Positions 7,508 to 14,633 of a stretch of 15,337 bases of DNA are shown here, in pieces (positions within the stretch are counted from its first letter, which is position 1; every line of letters starts with the position of its first letter). Source of the DNA: CADEDV01 sp036374495 (GTDB lineage Bacteria > Bacteroidota > Bacteroidia > Chitinophagales > Chitinophagaceae); assembly GCA_965652975.1 (NCBI GenBank), contig CBFGYO010000100.1, forward strand, positions 1 through 15,337. The letters are read 5' to 3'. Below the pieces are notes generated by a model, which saw only the letters and a list, made by a program, of their open reading frames with translations, was not told where the DNA came from and searched no databases. The translations under genes and the position numbers were made by a program.

Positions 7508-7535
7508 AAACCGGTGCAACCCACCGGTTTTTCTT
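7508..7535 (+). terminator. Intrinsic terminator of the transporter-GNAT-ilvE operon
   Basis: AAACCGGT (7508-7515) pairs perfectly with ACCGGTTT (7523-7530) around a 7-base loop, followed by a T-rich tail. It lies 22 bp after the ilvE stop. Confidence 0.85.
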
Positions 7536-7739
7536 TGTTGGGCTTCCTCTTGTGAATAGAAGTTTAAACTAAAAATATTCTGAGATAAGTTGGAATTCTC
7601 AGCGGCTGTCTCGCACCATTTCAAAATGAAATCAGTCCCATGACCTTAAACTTTGTGCCGCAGCCTATCTTAAGATTTTACCTTTCATATACCTCCCAGA
7701 GTTTTGAAAATGAGTATTTTCGTATTCTTAACAACTCTT

Positions 7740-8420
7740 ATGAATTTTGCAATTGTAACAGGTGCGGCGGGAAATCTCGGCCAGGCCGTTTGCCAGAAGT
7801 TTTTAACTGGAGGATATTTTGTTGTCGGAACAATCAGCCCAAAGGATGAGGCTAAGAAAGCGGATAATTTTCAGCCGGTGTCAATTGATCTTACAGACGA
7901 ACAGGCAACGGCGCAATTCGTTGACTCGGTAGTAAAGGATAAAGGGCGTATTGATGCGGCTGTACTTACTGTGGGTGGGTTTGCAATGGGGAAGGTAGAA
8001 ACCACTACCACACAGGATATCCTGAAACAGGTACGGTTGAATTTTGAAACTGCGTATAATACGGCACGTCCTATTTTTTTGCAAATGATGAAGCAGGGTA
8101 AAGGAAAGATTTTCCTTATTGGTTCACGGCCAGGCCTGGATATGCATAATAGCAAAGGCATGATTGCATATGGCTTAAGTAAATCCCTTATTTTCCGCTT
8201 GGCTGAATTGTTTAATGACGAGGCAAAAGGAAATGAAGTAGTAACACATGTGATTGCTCCCTCTACGATCGATACTCCACAAAACAGGAAATCTATGCCC
8301 GATGCAGACCCCACCAAATGGGTAACGCCTGAGGCAATTGCTGCTGTCATTTATTTTTATTGTACCAATGATGCATCAATAATCCGCGAACCAGTATTGA
8401 AAGTATATAATAACGCGTGA
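7740..8420 (+). CDS. Short-chain dehydrogenase/reductase (SDR)
   Basis: 226 residues from ATG 7740. TTG 7704 and ATG 7710 are in frame but would add a hydrophobic leader before the Rossmann strand; the 7740 start gives the standard MNFAIVTGAAGNLG beginning. The nucleotide-binding TGAAGNLG motif is at 7-14. The catalytic set is N101, S129 (IGSRPG), Y144 and K148 (YGLSK), all present, so it should be an active NAD(P)-dependent oxidoreductase. The protein is on the short side for a classical SDR. The segment VLTVGGFAMGK recalls quinonoid dihydropteridine-reductase-like members, but this is not enough for a substrate call. It stands alone between two spacers. Upstream (7487-7739) are AT-rich palindromes at 7561-7570 and 7618-7632 but no clean promoter. 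Confidence 0.88.
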   Translation: MNFAIVTGAAGNLGQAVCQKFLTGGYFVVGTISPKDEAKKADNFQPVSIDLTDEQATAQFVDSVVKDKGRIDAAVLTVGGFAMGKVETTTTQDILKQVRLNFETAYNTARPIFLQMMKQGKGKIFLIGSRPGLDMHNSKGMIAYGLSKSLIFRLAELFNDEAKGNEVVTHVIAPSTIDTPQNRKSMPDADPTKWVTPEAIAAVIYFYCTNDASIIREPVLKVYNNA

Positions 8421-8739
8421 TTACGTCGCTTATCAAATCTTCTATAAACACCTGAATCGCAACAGGGCTACAGCTTGCTTTACAATAAAAAAAGAGCAGA
8501 GTTACTTAAACCATGATAAATAAAGTGAGTCTTAGAGGTCATTACGTGTAACTATGCCATTATAGTGATGAAATAGTTATTGCCTCAACGTTGTAAGCCA
8601 GTGATTAGTATGGCGGCATTCTTATTTAACACAAATAGCTTTTAAACCAATCATTATTTTTTTTATAAATTTTATCGTCAGCTTCTTGTGCATTGGCAAG
8701 GCTTTTGCAAAAAGGGCTGCAAATCAAACTGTATCAATT
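8421..8739. other. Intergenic spacer with small inverted repeats, no gene seen
   Basis: About 320 bp without a supported gene; the longest ATG-started frame noticed is 12 codons (8513-8551). TAACTAT (8549-8555) can pair with ATAGTTA (8573-8579). ACTAT (8551-8555) can instead pair with ATAGT (8562-8566), so the two hairpins exclude each other. A very AT-rich stretch follows at about 8651-8683, before the outer-membrane protein gene. No good TAnnTTTG box was found. Confidence 0.5.
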
Positions 8740-9432
8740 ATGAAAATGAAAATCGTATTCTTTGCATTTACTGCAATGTTTGTATCCATGATCGCGATAG
8801 GGCAGAAGTCAGGTGTAATTTTAAAAGCAGGTGTAAATCTCGCCAATGTTTCGATTAATGATGAGGGTAATATCGATGAAGCAAAATCATTGACCTCGTT
8901 TCAGGCCGGAGTAATAGGTGATATTTACGTTGCACCTTTTCTTTCCTTTCAACCGGGTGTAGTTTTTAGTGGTAAAGGAACAAAAACACAAAGTGGAAGT
9001 GTGGATGATCCAAGTTATTACCGTGCTACTACCAATCCGTACTATATCGAGATCCCTGCCAACCTGGTATTTAAAACCCCAACAGGAAGTACACGGTTCT
9101 TTGCCGGTGCCGGTCCTTATTTGGGAATAGGTATCGCAGGTAAAAACAAGGTGGATGGGAAAATTTTTGGTACGTCGTTCCACTCTGAAGAAAATATCGA
9201 GTGGTCTAATGATGATCCAACCACCCTTGATTTCGAAGAAGGTGCGGGTCTCGGTGTTATGAAGCGTTTTGATTATGGTATCAACGGGCTTGCAGGTATT
9301 GAATTTTCAAAAGCTGTGCTCTCCGTAAATTATGGCTTCGGCCTGGCCAAACTGCAAAGCGGCAGTACTAGTTCATCCGACAACAACAACAAACATCGCG
9401 TTTGGGGTTTTACACTGGGTGTAAAGTTGTAA
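8740..9432 (+). CDS. Outer-membrane beta-barrel protein (PorT/OMP_b-brl family)
   Basis: 230 residues from ATG 8740; an upstream non-ATG extension to 8686 is rejected because the signal peptide starts at MKMKIVFFAF. Residues 1-21 are a clear signal peptide ending MIAIGQ. The mature protein has alternating hydrophobic beta strands. It opens with SGVILKAGVNLANVSI and continues with FQAGVIGDIYVAPFLSFQPGVVFSGKG, the classic start of the Bacteroidota outer-membrane beta-barrel domain, and ends with WGFTLGVKL. It is probably an eight-stranded barrel of the PorT-like superfamily. No function is assignable, and it is not PorT itself on this evidence. It is transcribed alone and followed by its own terminator. 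Confidence 0.88.
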   Translation: MKMKIVFFAFTAMFVSMIAIGQKSGVILKAGVNLANVSINDEGNIDEAKSLTSFQAGVIGDIYVAPFLSFQPGVVFSGKGTKTQSGSVDDPSYYRATTNPYYIEIPANLVFKTPTGSTRFFAGAGPYLGIGIAGKNKVDGKIFGTSFHSEENIEWSNDDPTTLDFEEGAGLGVMKRFDYGINGLAGIEFSKAVLSVNYGFGLAKLQSGSTSSSDNNNKHRVWGFTLGVKL

Positions 9433-9454
9433 AAAGTAACGACACAAGTTTTAG

Positions 9455-9487
9455 AGCGGTCTTTCTTAAAAAGAAAGGCCGCTTTTT
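9455..9487 (+). terminator. Intrinsic terminator after the beta-barrel gene
   Basis: A 13-bp stem is formed by 9455-9467 and 9471-9483, with one T-G wobble (9460/9478) and a 3-base loop, followed directly by a T run. It begins 22 bp after the stop. Confidence 0.9.
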
Positions 9488-9540
9488 AATGGGTAAGAAG
9501 GTAATCGACTAAATTGCAGCCCAATCTTCAAATTTACCTG

Positions 9541-9942
9541 ATGCGATATTTAAAATGGCTGGGATTAGCTGCAGCATTATTGTTGATCATCACCTGTTTT
9601 ATTCCCTGGGTGATTGTTCCTTCGAAAAATATCGTTGTGAGTGGCGTAGCAGCCGCAGGTACCAATTTTGGTAAACCAGGGTATTTTAATTTAGTAATGG
9701 TTGCCTTTTTTATTTTCTTTACCATCGTACCCCGGGTATGGGCCAAGCGTGCCAACCTGCTGGTGGTAGCATTGAATTTAGGATGGGCCATCCGTAATTT
9801 TTTTATTCTTTCCAAATGTGAGGCCGGCATTTGTCCTGAGAGGCAAACAGGTCTTTATCTATTACTGGCAGCTTCACTCGTTATGTTTCTTTCAGCACTT
9901 TTTCCTGATATGAAGCTAAAAGGGAATACTACTCCTGGTTAA
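9541..9942 (+). CDS. Small four-helix membrane protein of unknown function
   Basis: 133 residues from ATG 9541; a non-ATG extension to 9514 is less likely because the first helix starts right after MRYLKW. Four hydrophobic segments lie at about 4-24, 48-63, 70-88 and 103-121. Between helices 1 and 2 is a loop with GVAAAGTNFGKPGYFN; before helix 4 is CEAGICPERQTG, whose two cysteines could form a disulfide or bind a ligand. I do not recognise a named family. It is convergent with rocD, 36 bp apart, with no obvious terminator between. Confidence 0.75.
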   Translation: MRYLKWLGLAAALLLIITCFIPWVIVPSKNIVVSGVAAAGTNFGKPGYFNLVMVAFFIFFTIVPRVWAKRANLLVVALNLGWAIRNFFILSKCEAGICPERQTGLYLLLAASLVMFLSALFPDMKLKGNTTPG

Positions 9943-9978
9943 CTATCACCCCGGCACTGTGCTCATAACTCGCAGCCG

Positions 9979-11214
9979 TCACTTCAATTTCTCCAACGAT
10001 CGACCGATTATACTTACACATTCCCTGATTTCATCTTCGCTGATTATAAGAGGAGGGGCAAAACGAATTTTATCGCCATGTGTTTGTTTTGCCAGCAAAC
10101 CATTTTCTTTCAAATGAAGACAAAGATCCCTCGCTGCATTGGGATTGGAATGCGCAATAACTACTGCATTCAACAAACCCTTGCCCCGCACGTCGCCTAT
10201 ATACGATGAATTTATTTTGCGCAATTCTGCCCTGAATAGTTCACCCATTTTTTCGGCGTTAGCTGCCATTTGCTCGTCAAGGAGCACCTGCAATGCCGTC
10301 ATTGCTACTTTACATGCAAGTGGGTTGCCGCCATAGGTAGAACCATGTTCCCCAGGGTGAATCGTCATCATGATTTCATCGTCGCACAATACGGCGCTCA
10401 CCGGTAGCATTCCACCACTCAATGCCTTTCCAAGTAATAAAATATCGGGTCTTACATTTTCGTGATCACACGCAAGCATTTTACCTGTGCGTGCAAGCCC
10501 TGTTTGAATTTCATCGGCAATAAACAACACATTCGACGCTTCGCACAAGGCTTTTGCCCGGGCCAGGTAATTTTCTGATGGCACCAGCACACCTGCTTCT
10601 CCCTGGATAGGCTCTACAAGGAAGGCCGCTACATGTGGACCTTTGAGTGCTTCCGCAAGTGCAGGTATGTCATCATAAGGAATAGTTCGAAAGCCCGGGG
10701 CATACGGGCCAAAATGGGTGGTAGCCAATGGATCACTACTAAATGATATGACTGTGGATGTACGTCCGTGGAAATTTCCTTCACAAACAATTATCACAGC
10801 TTTATTGTCTTCAATCTTCTTTACTTCGTATGCCCACTTACGACAAAGCTTGATCGCAGTTTCCACTGCTTCCACGCCAGTATTCATCGGCAACACCTTA
10901 TCATAGCCAAATAAACGCGTAATATATTTTTCGTATTCCCCCAACAGGTCGCTATGAAACGCGCGACTGGTAAGCGTAAGTTTTTGCGCCTGTTCCAGGA
11001 ATGATTTTACAATCACCGGGTGACAATGTCCCTGGTTCACCGCCGAATACCCGCTGAGAAAATCAAAGTAACGCTTGCCTTCCACATCCCAAACATGAAC
11101 TCCCAACCCACGTGTAAGCACTACGGGTAGTGGATGATAATTGTGCGCACCATATTTTTCTTCAAGCTCGATATAATAGCTGGTAGCTGGAGATATATTA
11201 ATTGTAGACTGCAT
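9979..11214 (-). CDS. rocD: Ornithine aminotransferase (ornithine-oxo-acid transaminase)
   Basis: 411 residues, a class III PLP aminotransferase. It converts ornithine and 2-oxoglutarate to glutamate-5-semialdehyde and glutamate in arginine/proline metabolism. Residues line up with human OAT at a constant offset of 29: Y26 (NYHPLPV), Y56 (SGYSAVNQGH), E206 (GEAGV), D234 (ADEIQTG) and PLP lysine K263 (LLGKALSGGMLPVSA). Y26, Y56 and E206 distinguish OAT from other class III enzymes, so the call is specific. The ATG at 11214 gives the usual bacterial N-terminus. It is monocistronic as far as seen, divergent from the VOC gene at 11496. The 281-bp spacer between them has overlapping palindromes 57-97 bp upstream of this start. 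Confidence 0.96.
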   Translation of the reverse strand: MQSTINISPATSYYIELEEKYGAHNYHPLPVVLTRGLGVHVWDVEGKRYFDFLSGYSAVNQGHCHPVIVKSFLEQAQKLTLTSRAFHSDLLGEYEKYITRLFGYDKVLPMNTGVEAVETAIKLCRKWAYEVKKIEDNKAVIIVCEGNFHGRTSTVISFSSDPLATTHFGPYAPGFRTIPYDDIPALAEALKGPHVAAFLVEPIQGEAGVLVPSENYLARAKALCEASNVLFIADEIQTGLARTGKMLACDHENVRPDILLLGKALSGGMLPVSAVLCDDEIMMTIHPGEHGSTYGGNPLACKVAMTALQVLLDEQMAANAEKMGELFRAELRKINSSYIGDVRGKGLLNAVVIAHSNPNAARDLCLHLKENGLLAKQTHGDKIRFAPPLIISEDEIRECVSIIGRSLEKLK

Positions 11215-11270
11215 ACAGTAATATTAAATAGTTGTAAAAATGTAGAATGAAGAATAGATACGGGAACAGT

Positions 11271-11311
11271 ACCGGTTATTACAACCGGTTACACCAATAA
11301 CCTCATCGGTG
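11271..11311. promoter_or_regulatory. Cluster of overlapping inverted repeats upstream of rocD
   Basis: ACCGGTT (11271-11277) and AACCGGT (11283-11289) form a perfect palindrome with a 5-base spacer. GGTTA (11287-11291) also pairs with TAACC (11298-11302), and GGTTATT (11274-11280) with AATAACC (11296-11302). CACC (11292-11295) can pair with GGTG (11308-11311). These are mutually exclusive foldings, or alternatively operator half-sites. The nearest -7-like box on the minus strand (TACATTTT, complement of 11237-11244) is one mismatch from consensus and lacks a clear TTG. Confidence 0.5.
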
Positions 11312-11495
11312 ATTGAGCAGATCGAGATGCTGCTTCAGTAAAAACGCTATGAAATGCGTGTGATTGATATGCTTGAAATTTGATGCAAGATAGTAAAAAT
11401 AAGGCGAGAATCAGAACTGCTAAGGAGATAAAACGTTCGTTAGCCTTGTTTCCCGCATAGTTCTTCGCTCTTTCTATTTTATTAACTTGCAAATT

Positions 11496-11981
11496 ATGTC
11501 TTACATCATTCCTGCCGCAGCCAGAATCGGCCATATACATTTGAAAGTAACAGATCTTGAACGAGCACTTGGTTTTTACCGCGATCTGCTTGGCTTTGAA
11601 GTGCAACAGTATTATGGAGACAATGCTGCTTTTCTTTCTGCAGGAGGTTACCATCATCATATTGGTCTAAATACCTGGTATAGTAAAGGTGGTATGCCAG
11701 CACCGCGCAATTCAGCCGGTTTGTTTCATACAGCGATACTTTACCCGGAGCGAAAAGATCTTGCTATCATCGTCAAGCGATTGTTCGAGGCCAAGTATCC
11801 GCTTACTGGTGCATCGGATCACGGGGTTTCGGAAGCCATTTATCTTGACGACCCCGATGGTAATGGCGTGGAGTTGTATTGGGACCGGCCAAAGGAAGCA
11901 TGGCCAGTGGACACTCATGGAAATTTACAAATGGTAACGGAGGCACTCGACCTGGATAGCCTGCTGAAATTAGCCTTGTAA
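11496..11981 (+). CDS. VOC-superfamily protein, CatE-like extradiol dioxygenase/glyoxalase
   Basis: 161 residues from ATG 11496 (in-frame TTG at 11487 rejected). It contains two beta-alpha-beta modules of the vicinal oxygen chelate fold. Predicted metal ligands are H13 (IGHIHLKVTDLERALGFY), H78 (LFHTAIL) and E126 (GNGVELYWDRP). The signatures GGYHHHIGLNTW, GASDHGVSEAIYLDDPDGN and WDRPKEAWP match catechol-2,3-dioxygenase-like VOC proteins, but CatE itself is nearly twice as long. It may be a metal-dependent dioxygenase, a glyoxalase or a thiol-transferase-type resistance protein; the substrate is unknown. Its 3' end overlaps the end of convergent ispE by 12 bp (11970-11981), so the two mRNAs are antisense at their tails. 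Confidence 0.87.
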   Translation: MSYIIPAAARIGHIHLKVTDLERALGFYRDLLGFEVQQYYGDNAAFLSAGGYHHHIGLNTWYSKGGMPAPRNSAGLFHTAILYPERKDLAIIVKRLFEAKYPLTGASDHGVSEAIYLDDPDGNGVELYWDRPKEAWPVDTHGNLQMVTEALDLDSLLKLAL

Positions 11982-12800
11982 TTCTCTCACGAAATAAGCG
12001 GGGGGATAATTGAAATGCAACTCCCTTTCTTTTGGAAAAAGCGCATATACGGTGCTGCCACTCCCACTCATGGATGCAAAAATTGCCCCTGCAATATAAA
12101 GGCTGTCTTTTATTTCCACTACTTCACGATACTCACTGAACACCCAGGGTTCAAAATCATTAACCAGCTCATCCTTCCACCGTTCCACAGGTTTTTGCAG
12201 GATCTCACGGATAGATATACCCGAAGCAGAGGGCTTGGTATGTAAAAATGCACGGCCTGTATTGATGTGAATGCCGGGATTTACTACAACGATTTTATAT
12301 GCAGACAGATCAAGTGATATTGGTACAAGCTGTTCGCCTCTACCCGTAGCATGACAGGGTTGATTGAGGATAAAAAATGGGCAGTCACTTCCCAATTTCA
12401 GGGCGTATGCGAGCAGATCTTCCGTGGACAGTGCCAGGTTGAATTCATTATTCAAAAGCTTTAACGTGAAAGCCCCATCTGCACTTCCTCCACCAAGCCC
12501 GGCGCCAGCCGGTATTGACTTATGCAGGTGCATTTTTACATTAGGTAAGCGTGGAAAATCTTTTTTTAGAAGTTTATATGCTTTGATGCAAAGATTATCA
12601 CTCGGATCGCCATCGATCACGATACCGCTTTTTGTAAAGGGGATGCTGAACTGTTTTTGATAAACATGATAAGGATTTATTTCCAGCACGTCGGTCAGTG
12701 GCAATGGATAAAATACAGTTTCAAGATCGTGATAACCGTCATTTCTTTTTTTAAGTATACGAAGACCGAGATTGATCTTACTGTTGGGAAAAACAACCAT
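11970..12800 (-). CDS. ispE: 4-diphosphocytidyl-2-C-methyl-D-erythritol kinase
   Basis: 276 residues, GHMP kinase family. It phosphorylates the 2-hydroxyl of CDP-ME with ATP, the fourth step of the MEP isoprenoid pathway, in the cytoplasm. K8 in FPNSKINLGL and D139 in GSDCPFF correspond to the catalytic pair (E. coli K10 and D141). The ATP loop PAGAGLGGGSADG runs 97-109, and the C-terminal glycine motif MSGSGSTVYALF is present. Start ATG at 12800; length is typical. Its 3' end overlaps the VOC gene by 12 bp. The BFN gene ends 92 bp upstream on the same strand with no terminator seen, so co-transcription is plausible. Confidence 0.96.
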   Translation of the reverse strand: MVVFPNSKINLGLRILKKRNDGYHDLETVFYPLPLTDVLEINPYHVYQKQFSIPFTKSGIVIDGDPSDNLCIKAYKLLKKDFPRLPNVKMHLHKSIPAGAGLGGGSADGAFTLKLLNNEFNLALSTEDLLAYALKLGSDCPFFILNQPCHATGRGEQLVPISLDLSAYKIVVVNPGIHINTGRAFLHTKPSASGISIREILQKPVERWKDELVNDFEPWVFSEYREVVEIKDSLYIAGAIFASMSGSGSTVYALFPKERELHFNYPPAYFVRELQG

Positions 12801-12892
12801 GTGAGGGCTAATTGCGAGATAAAGTGAATTGTGTAACGAGCGCGAAAATTAATAGACCATCCTGGTATATACAATAGGAAATATACAGGGAA

Positions 12893-13504
12893 TCATTTTT
12901 TCTTACGGCTGTTTATTTCGTCACGGATTGCTATCGCACGGATATAATCTTCACCTTCCAGCACCTCATTCAACAGGTGATTCAATTCTTCCAGGCTCAT
13001 GGTTTTCAAATCTTCGTTGCCCGTAGAGCCTTCACTTTCCACTACTGCTGTTTCCTGCTTGCTGCCTTTTTTCTTCTTCCCGGTTTTCTCCGTGTCCTCC
13101 ATCAATATTCCGGCACTTTCCAGGATATTTTCATAGGTGTAAATGGGACATCCAAACCTAACGGCAAGTGCCAGTGCATCAGAAGTGCGGGAATCGATTT
13201 CTACGGTGTCATTTTCCGACGAGCATACGAGTTTTGAATAAAATATTCCTTCCTGCAAATCGCAAATAATGATCTCATGCAGATCGATTGCAAATGCATT
13301 CAGGAAATTTTTCATCAAATCGTGTGTCAAGGGCCGGCTGGGCTGCATTTTTTCAAGAGCAACGGCTATTGCCTGGGCTTCAAAACCACCAATTACGATT
13401 GGAAGACGCCTTAACCCATTCACTTCGCCCAGCACCACAGCGTAGGAGTGAGTTTGGGTAATGCTGTGAGAAAGGGCAACTATTTCCAGTTCAATTTTCT
13501 TCAT
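12893..13504 (-). CDS. Bifunctional nuclease (BFN/DUF151) domain protein with C-terminal UVR motif
   Basis: 203 residues from ATG 13504. A GTG 9 bp further upstream is in frame, but MKKIELEIVALS is the usual beginning. Residues 3-130 are a BFN (DUF151) domain, with LPIVIGGFEAQAIAVALE, RPLTHDLMKNFL and EIDSRTSDALALAVRFGCPIYTYE. In this family such sequences are described as nuclease-like and structurally related to metal-dependent beta-barrel folds. A lysine-rich linker (about 139-150) leads to a UvrB/UvrC-type motif at about 168-200 (LNHLLNEVLEGEDYIRAIAIRDEI), a coiled hairpin for protein contacts. This BFN-UVR arrangement is common in Bacteroidota. Its physiological role is not established by the sequence. 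It lies upstream of ispE and downstream of the etfA terminator. Confidence 0.9.
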   Translation of the reverse strand: MKKIELEIVALSHSITQTHSYAVVLGEVNGLRRLPIVIGGFEAQAIAVALEKMQPSRPLTHDLMKNFLNAFAIDLHEIIICDLQEGIFYSKLVCSSENDTVEIDSRTSDALALAVRFGCPIYTYENILESAGILMEDTEKTGKKKKGSKQETAVVESEGSTGNEDLKTMSLEELNHLLNEVLEGEDYIRAIAIRDEINSRKKK

Positions 13505-13557
13505 ACGAGCCACGAATTTAAGTTATTCATTCATATGGATGTATTTTTCACCGGCAT

Positions 13558-13587
13558 AAAAAAAATGCCCTTCAAAGGGGGCATTTT
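13558..13587 (-). terminator. Intrinsic terminator of the etfBA operon
   Basis: AAAATGCCC (13562-13570) pairs with GGGCATTTT (13579-13587). On the minus strand the hairpin is followed by a T run (complement of the eight A at 13558-13565). It lies 21 bp beyond the etfA stop and before the BFN gene. Confidence 0.85.
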
Positions 13588-13608
13588 CTATACCAAATTC
13601 GCTTGTAC

Positions 13609-14577
13609 TCAGGCTATTCCTTTCAATTTCTTAATCGCCGCCGTCAGCTTGGGAACCACCTCGAATGCGTCTCCAACGATGCCATAATCTGCCGCTTTAA
13701 AGAAAGGGGCTTCTGGGTCCTTATTGATCACAACGATCACCTTGCTGCGGTTAACGCCAGCTAAATGCTGGATAGCTCCGGAAATGCCAATCGCGATATA
13801 TAGATTGGGGGCGATAGCAATGCCGGTTTGACCTACGTGTTCGTTATGTGGTCGCCAGTGTGCGTCCGCTACTGGCCGGCTACACGCTGTTGCCGCATGC
13901 AAAGCATGCGCTAGTTCCTCTACAATTCCCCAATTTTCAGGACCCTTCATTCCACGTCCGGCACTTACTACAACTTCCGCCTCCGTAAGTGGTACTTCTC
14001 CACTTGCTTTATTTACTTTAAGGGTTTTCACTTTGGCAGTATCTACAGTAGCTGCAAAAGGGACTACCTCAGCTACACCTTCGCCTTCTGCGATCTTGTA
14101 GGCATTAGGGTTGAGTGCGATGATCTTTTTATCAGAAGTAAGAGAGATAGTGGCGAACGCCTTCCCTGAGAATACACTTTTTTTAACCGTAAAGCCATTC
14201 GAAGTATCGGGTAATGCAACAGCACCGGCAACAAGCCCCGCTTTCAATCGTACAGATAAACGCGGCGCAATAGCCTTGCCATCCACATTGTTTGAAAATA
14301 TAATTACGTTGGCACCCGTAGCTTCTGCTACCTGAGCTATCAATTTCGTTTCTACCTGCGCATCAAACGAAGCAAGCGCTTCATTATTTATATGATGGAT
14401 CTTTTTTACACCATATTTACCCAGCTCGGCAAGGTTGGCGGTTACCGGCCCCAATACTACACCTTCTGCAGTAGTGCCCAGTTGTTCGGCAACTTTTGCT
14501 CCATAGGAGAGCACTTCCAGCGATGCTTTTTTAACATGACCATCTTCGGCTGTATCTATAAATATGAGAACTGACAT
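13609..14577 (-). CDS. etfA: Electron transfer flavoprotein subunit alpha
   Basis: 322 residues, normal length. It pairs with EtfB to carry electrons from acyl-CoA and other dehydrogenases through FAD. The N-terminal half (1-190) is the alpha/beta ETF domain starting SVLIFIDTAEDGHVKKAS. The C-terminal FAD domain has GRGMKGPENWG (207-217), SRPVADAHWRPH (233-244), GQTG (249-252), LYIAIGISGAIQHLAG (259-274) and DPEAPFFKAADYGIVGD (287-303), which together form the FAD site. It follows etfB on the same strand after 56 bp and ends before an intrinsic terminator. Such EtfAB in Bacteroidota serve fatty-acid or amino-acid oxidation. No bifurcation-specific feature was verified. Confidence 0.96.
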   Translation of the reverse strand: MSVLIFIDTAEDGHVKKASLEVLSYGAKVAEQLGTTAEGVVLGPVTANLAELGKYGVKKIHHINNEALASFDAQVETKLIAQVAEATGANVIIFSNNVDGKAIAPRLSVRLKAGLVAGAVALPDTSNGFTVKKSVFSGKAFATISLTSDKKIIALNPNAYKIAEGEGVAEVVPFAATVDTAKVKTLKVNKASGEVPLTEAEVVVSAGRGMKGPENWGIVEELAHALHAATACSRPVADAHWRPHNEHVGQTGIAIAPNLYIAIGISGAIQHLAGVNRSKVIVVINKDPEAPFFKAADYGIVGDAFEVVPKLTAAIKKLKGIA

Positions 14578-14633
14578 TGTGCTTGAATTTATTGATAAAC
14601 TTTTTTATAAAATTTTCTAATTAATGTGAGAAC

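Noticed and set aside
7704..7739. Upstream TTG/ATG starts for the SDR gene.
   Set aside because: They place a hydrophobic stretch before the Rossmann strand; ATG 7740 gives the standard N-terminus.
8513..8551. 12-codon ATG frame in the spacer before the beta-barrel gene.
   Set aside because: Too short, with no start context or similarity to support translation.
11289..11660. Minus-strand 123-codon frame with one hydrophobic stretch, overlapping the VOC gene.
   Set aside because: About half of it is antisense to the well-supported VOC gene and the protein lacks family features.
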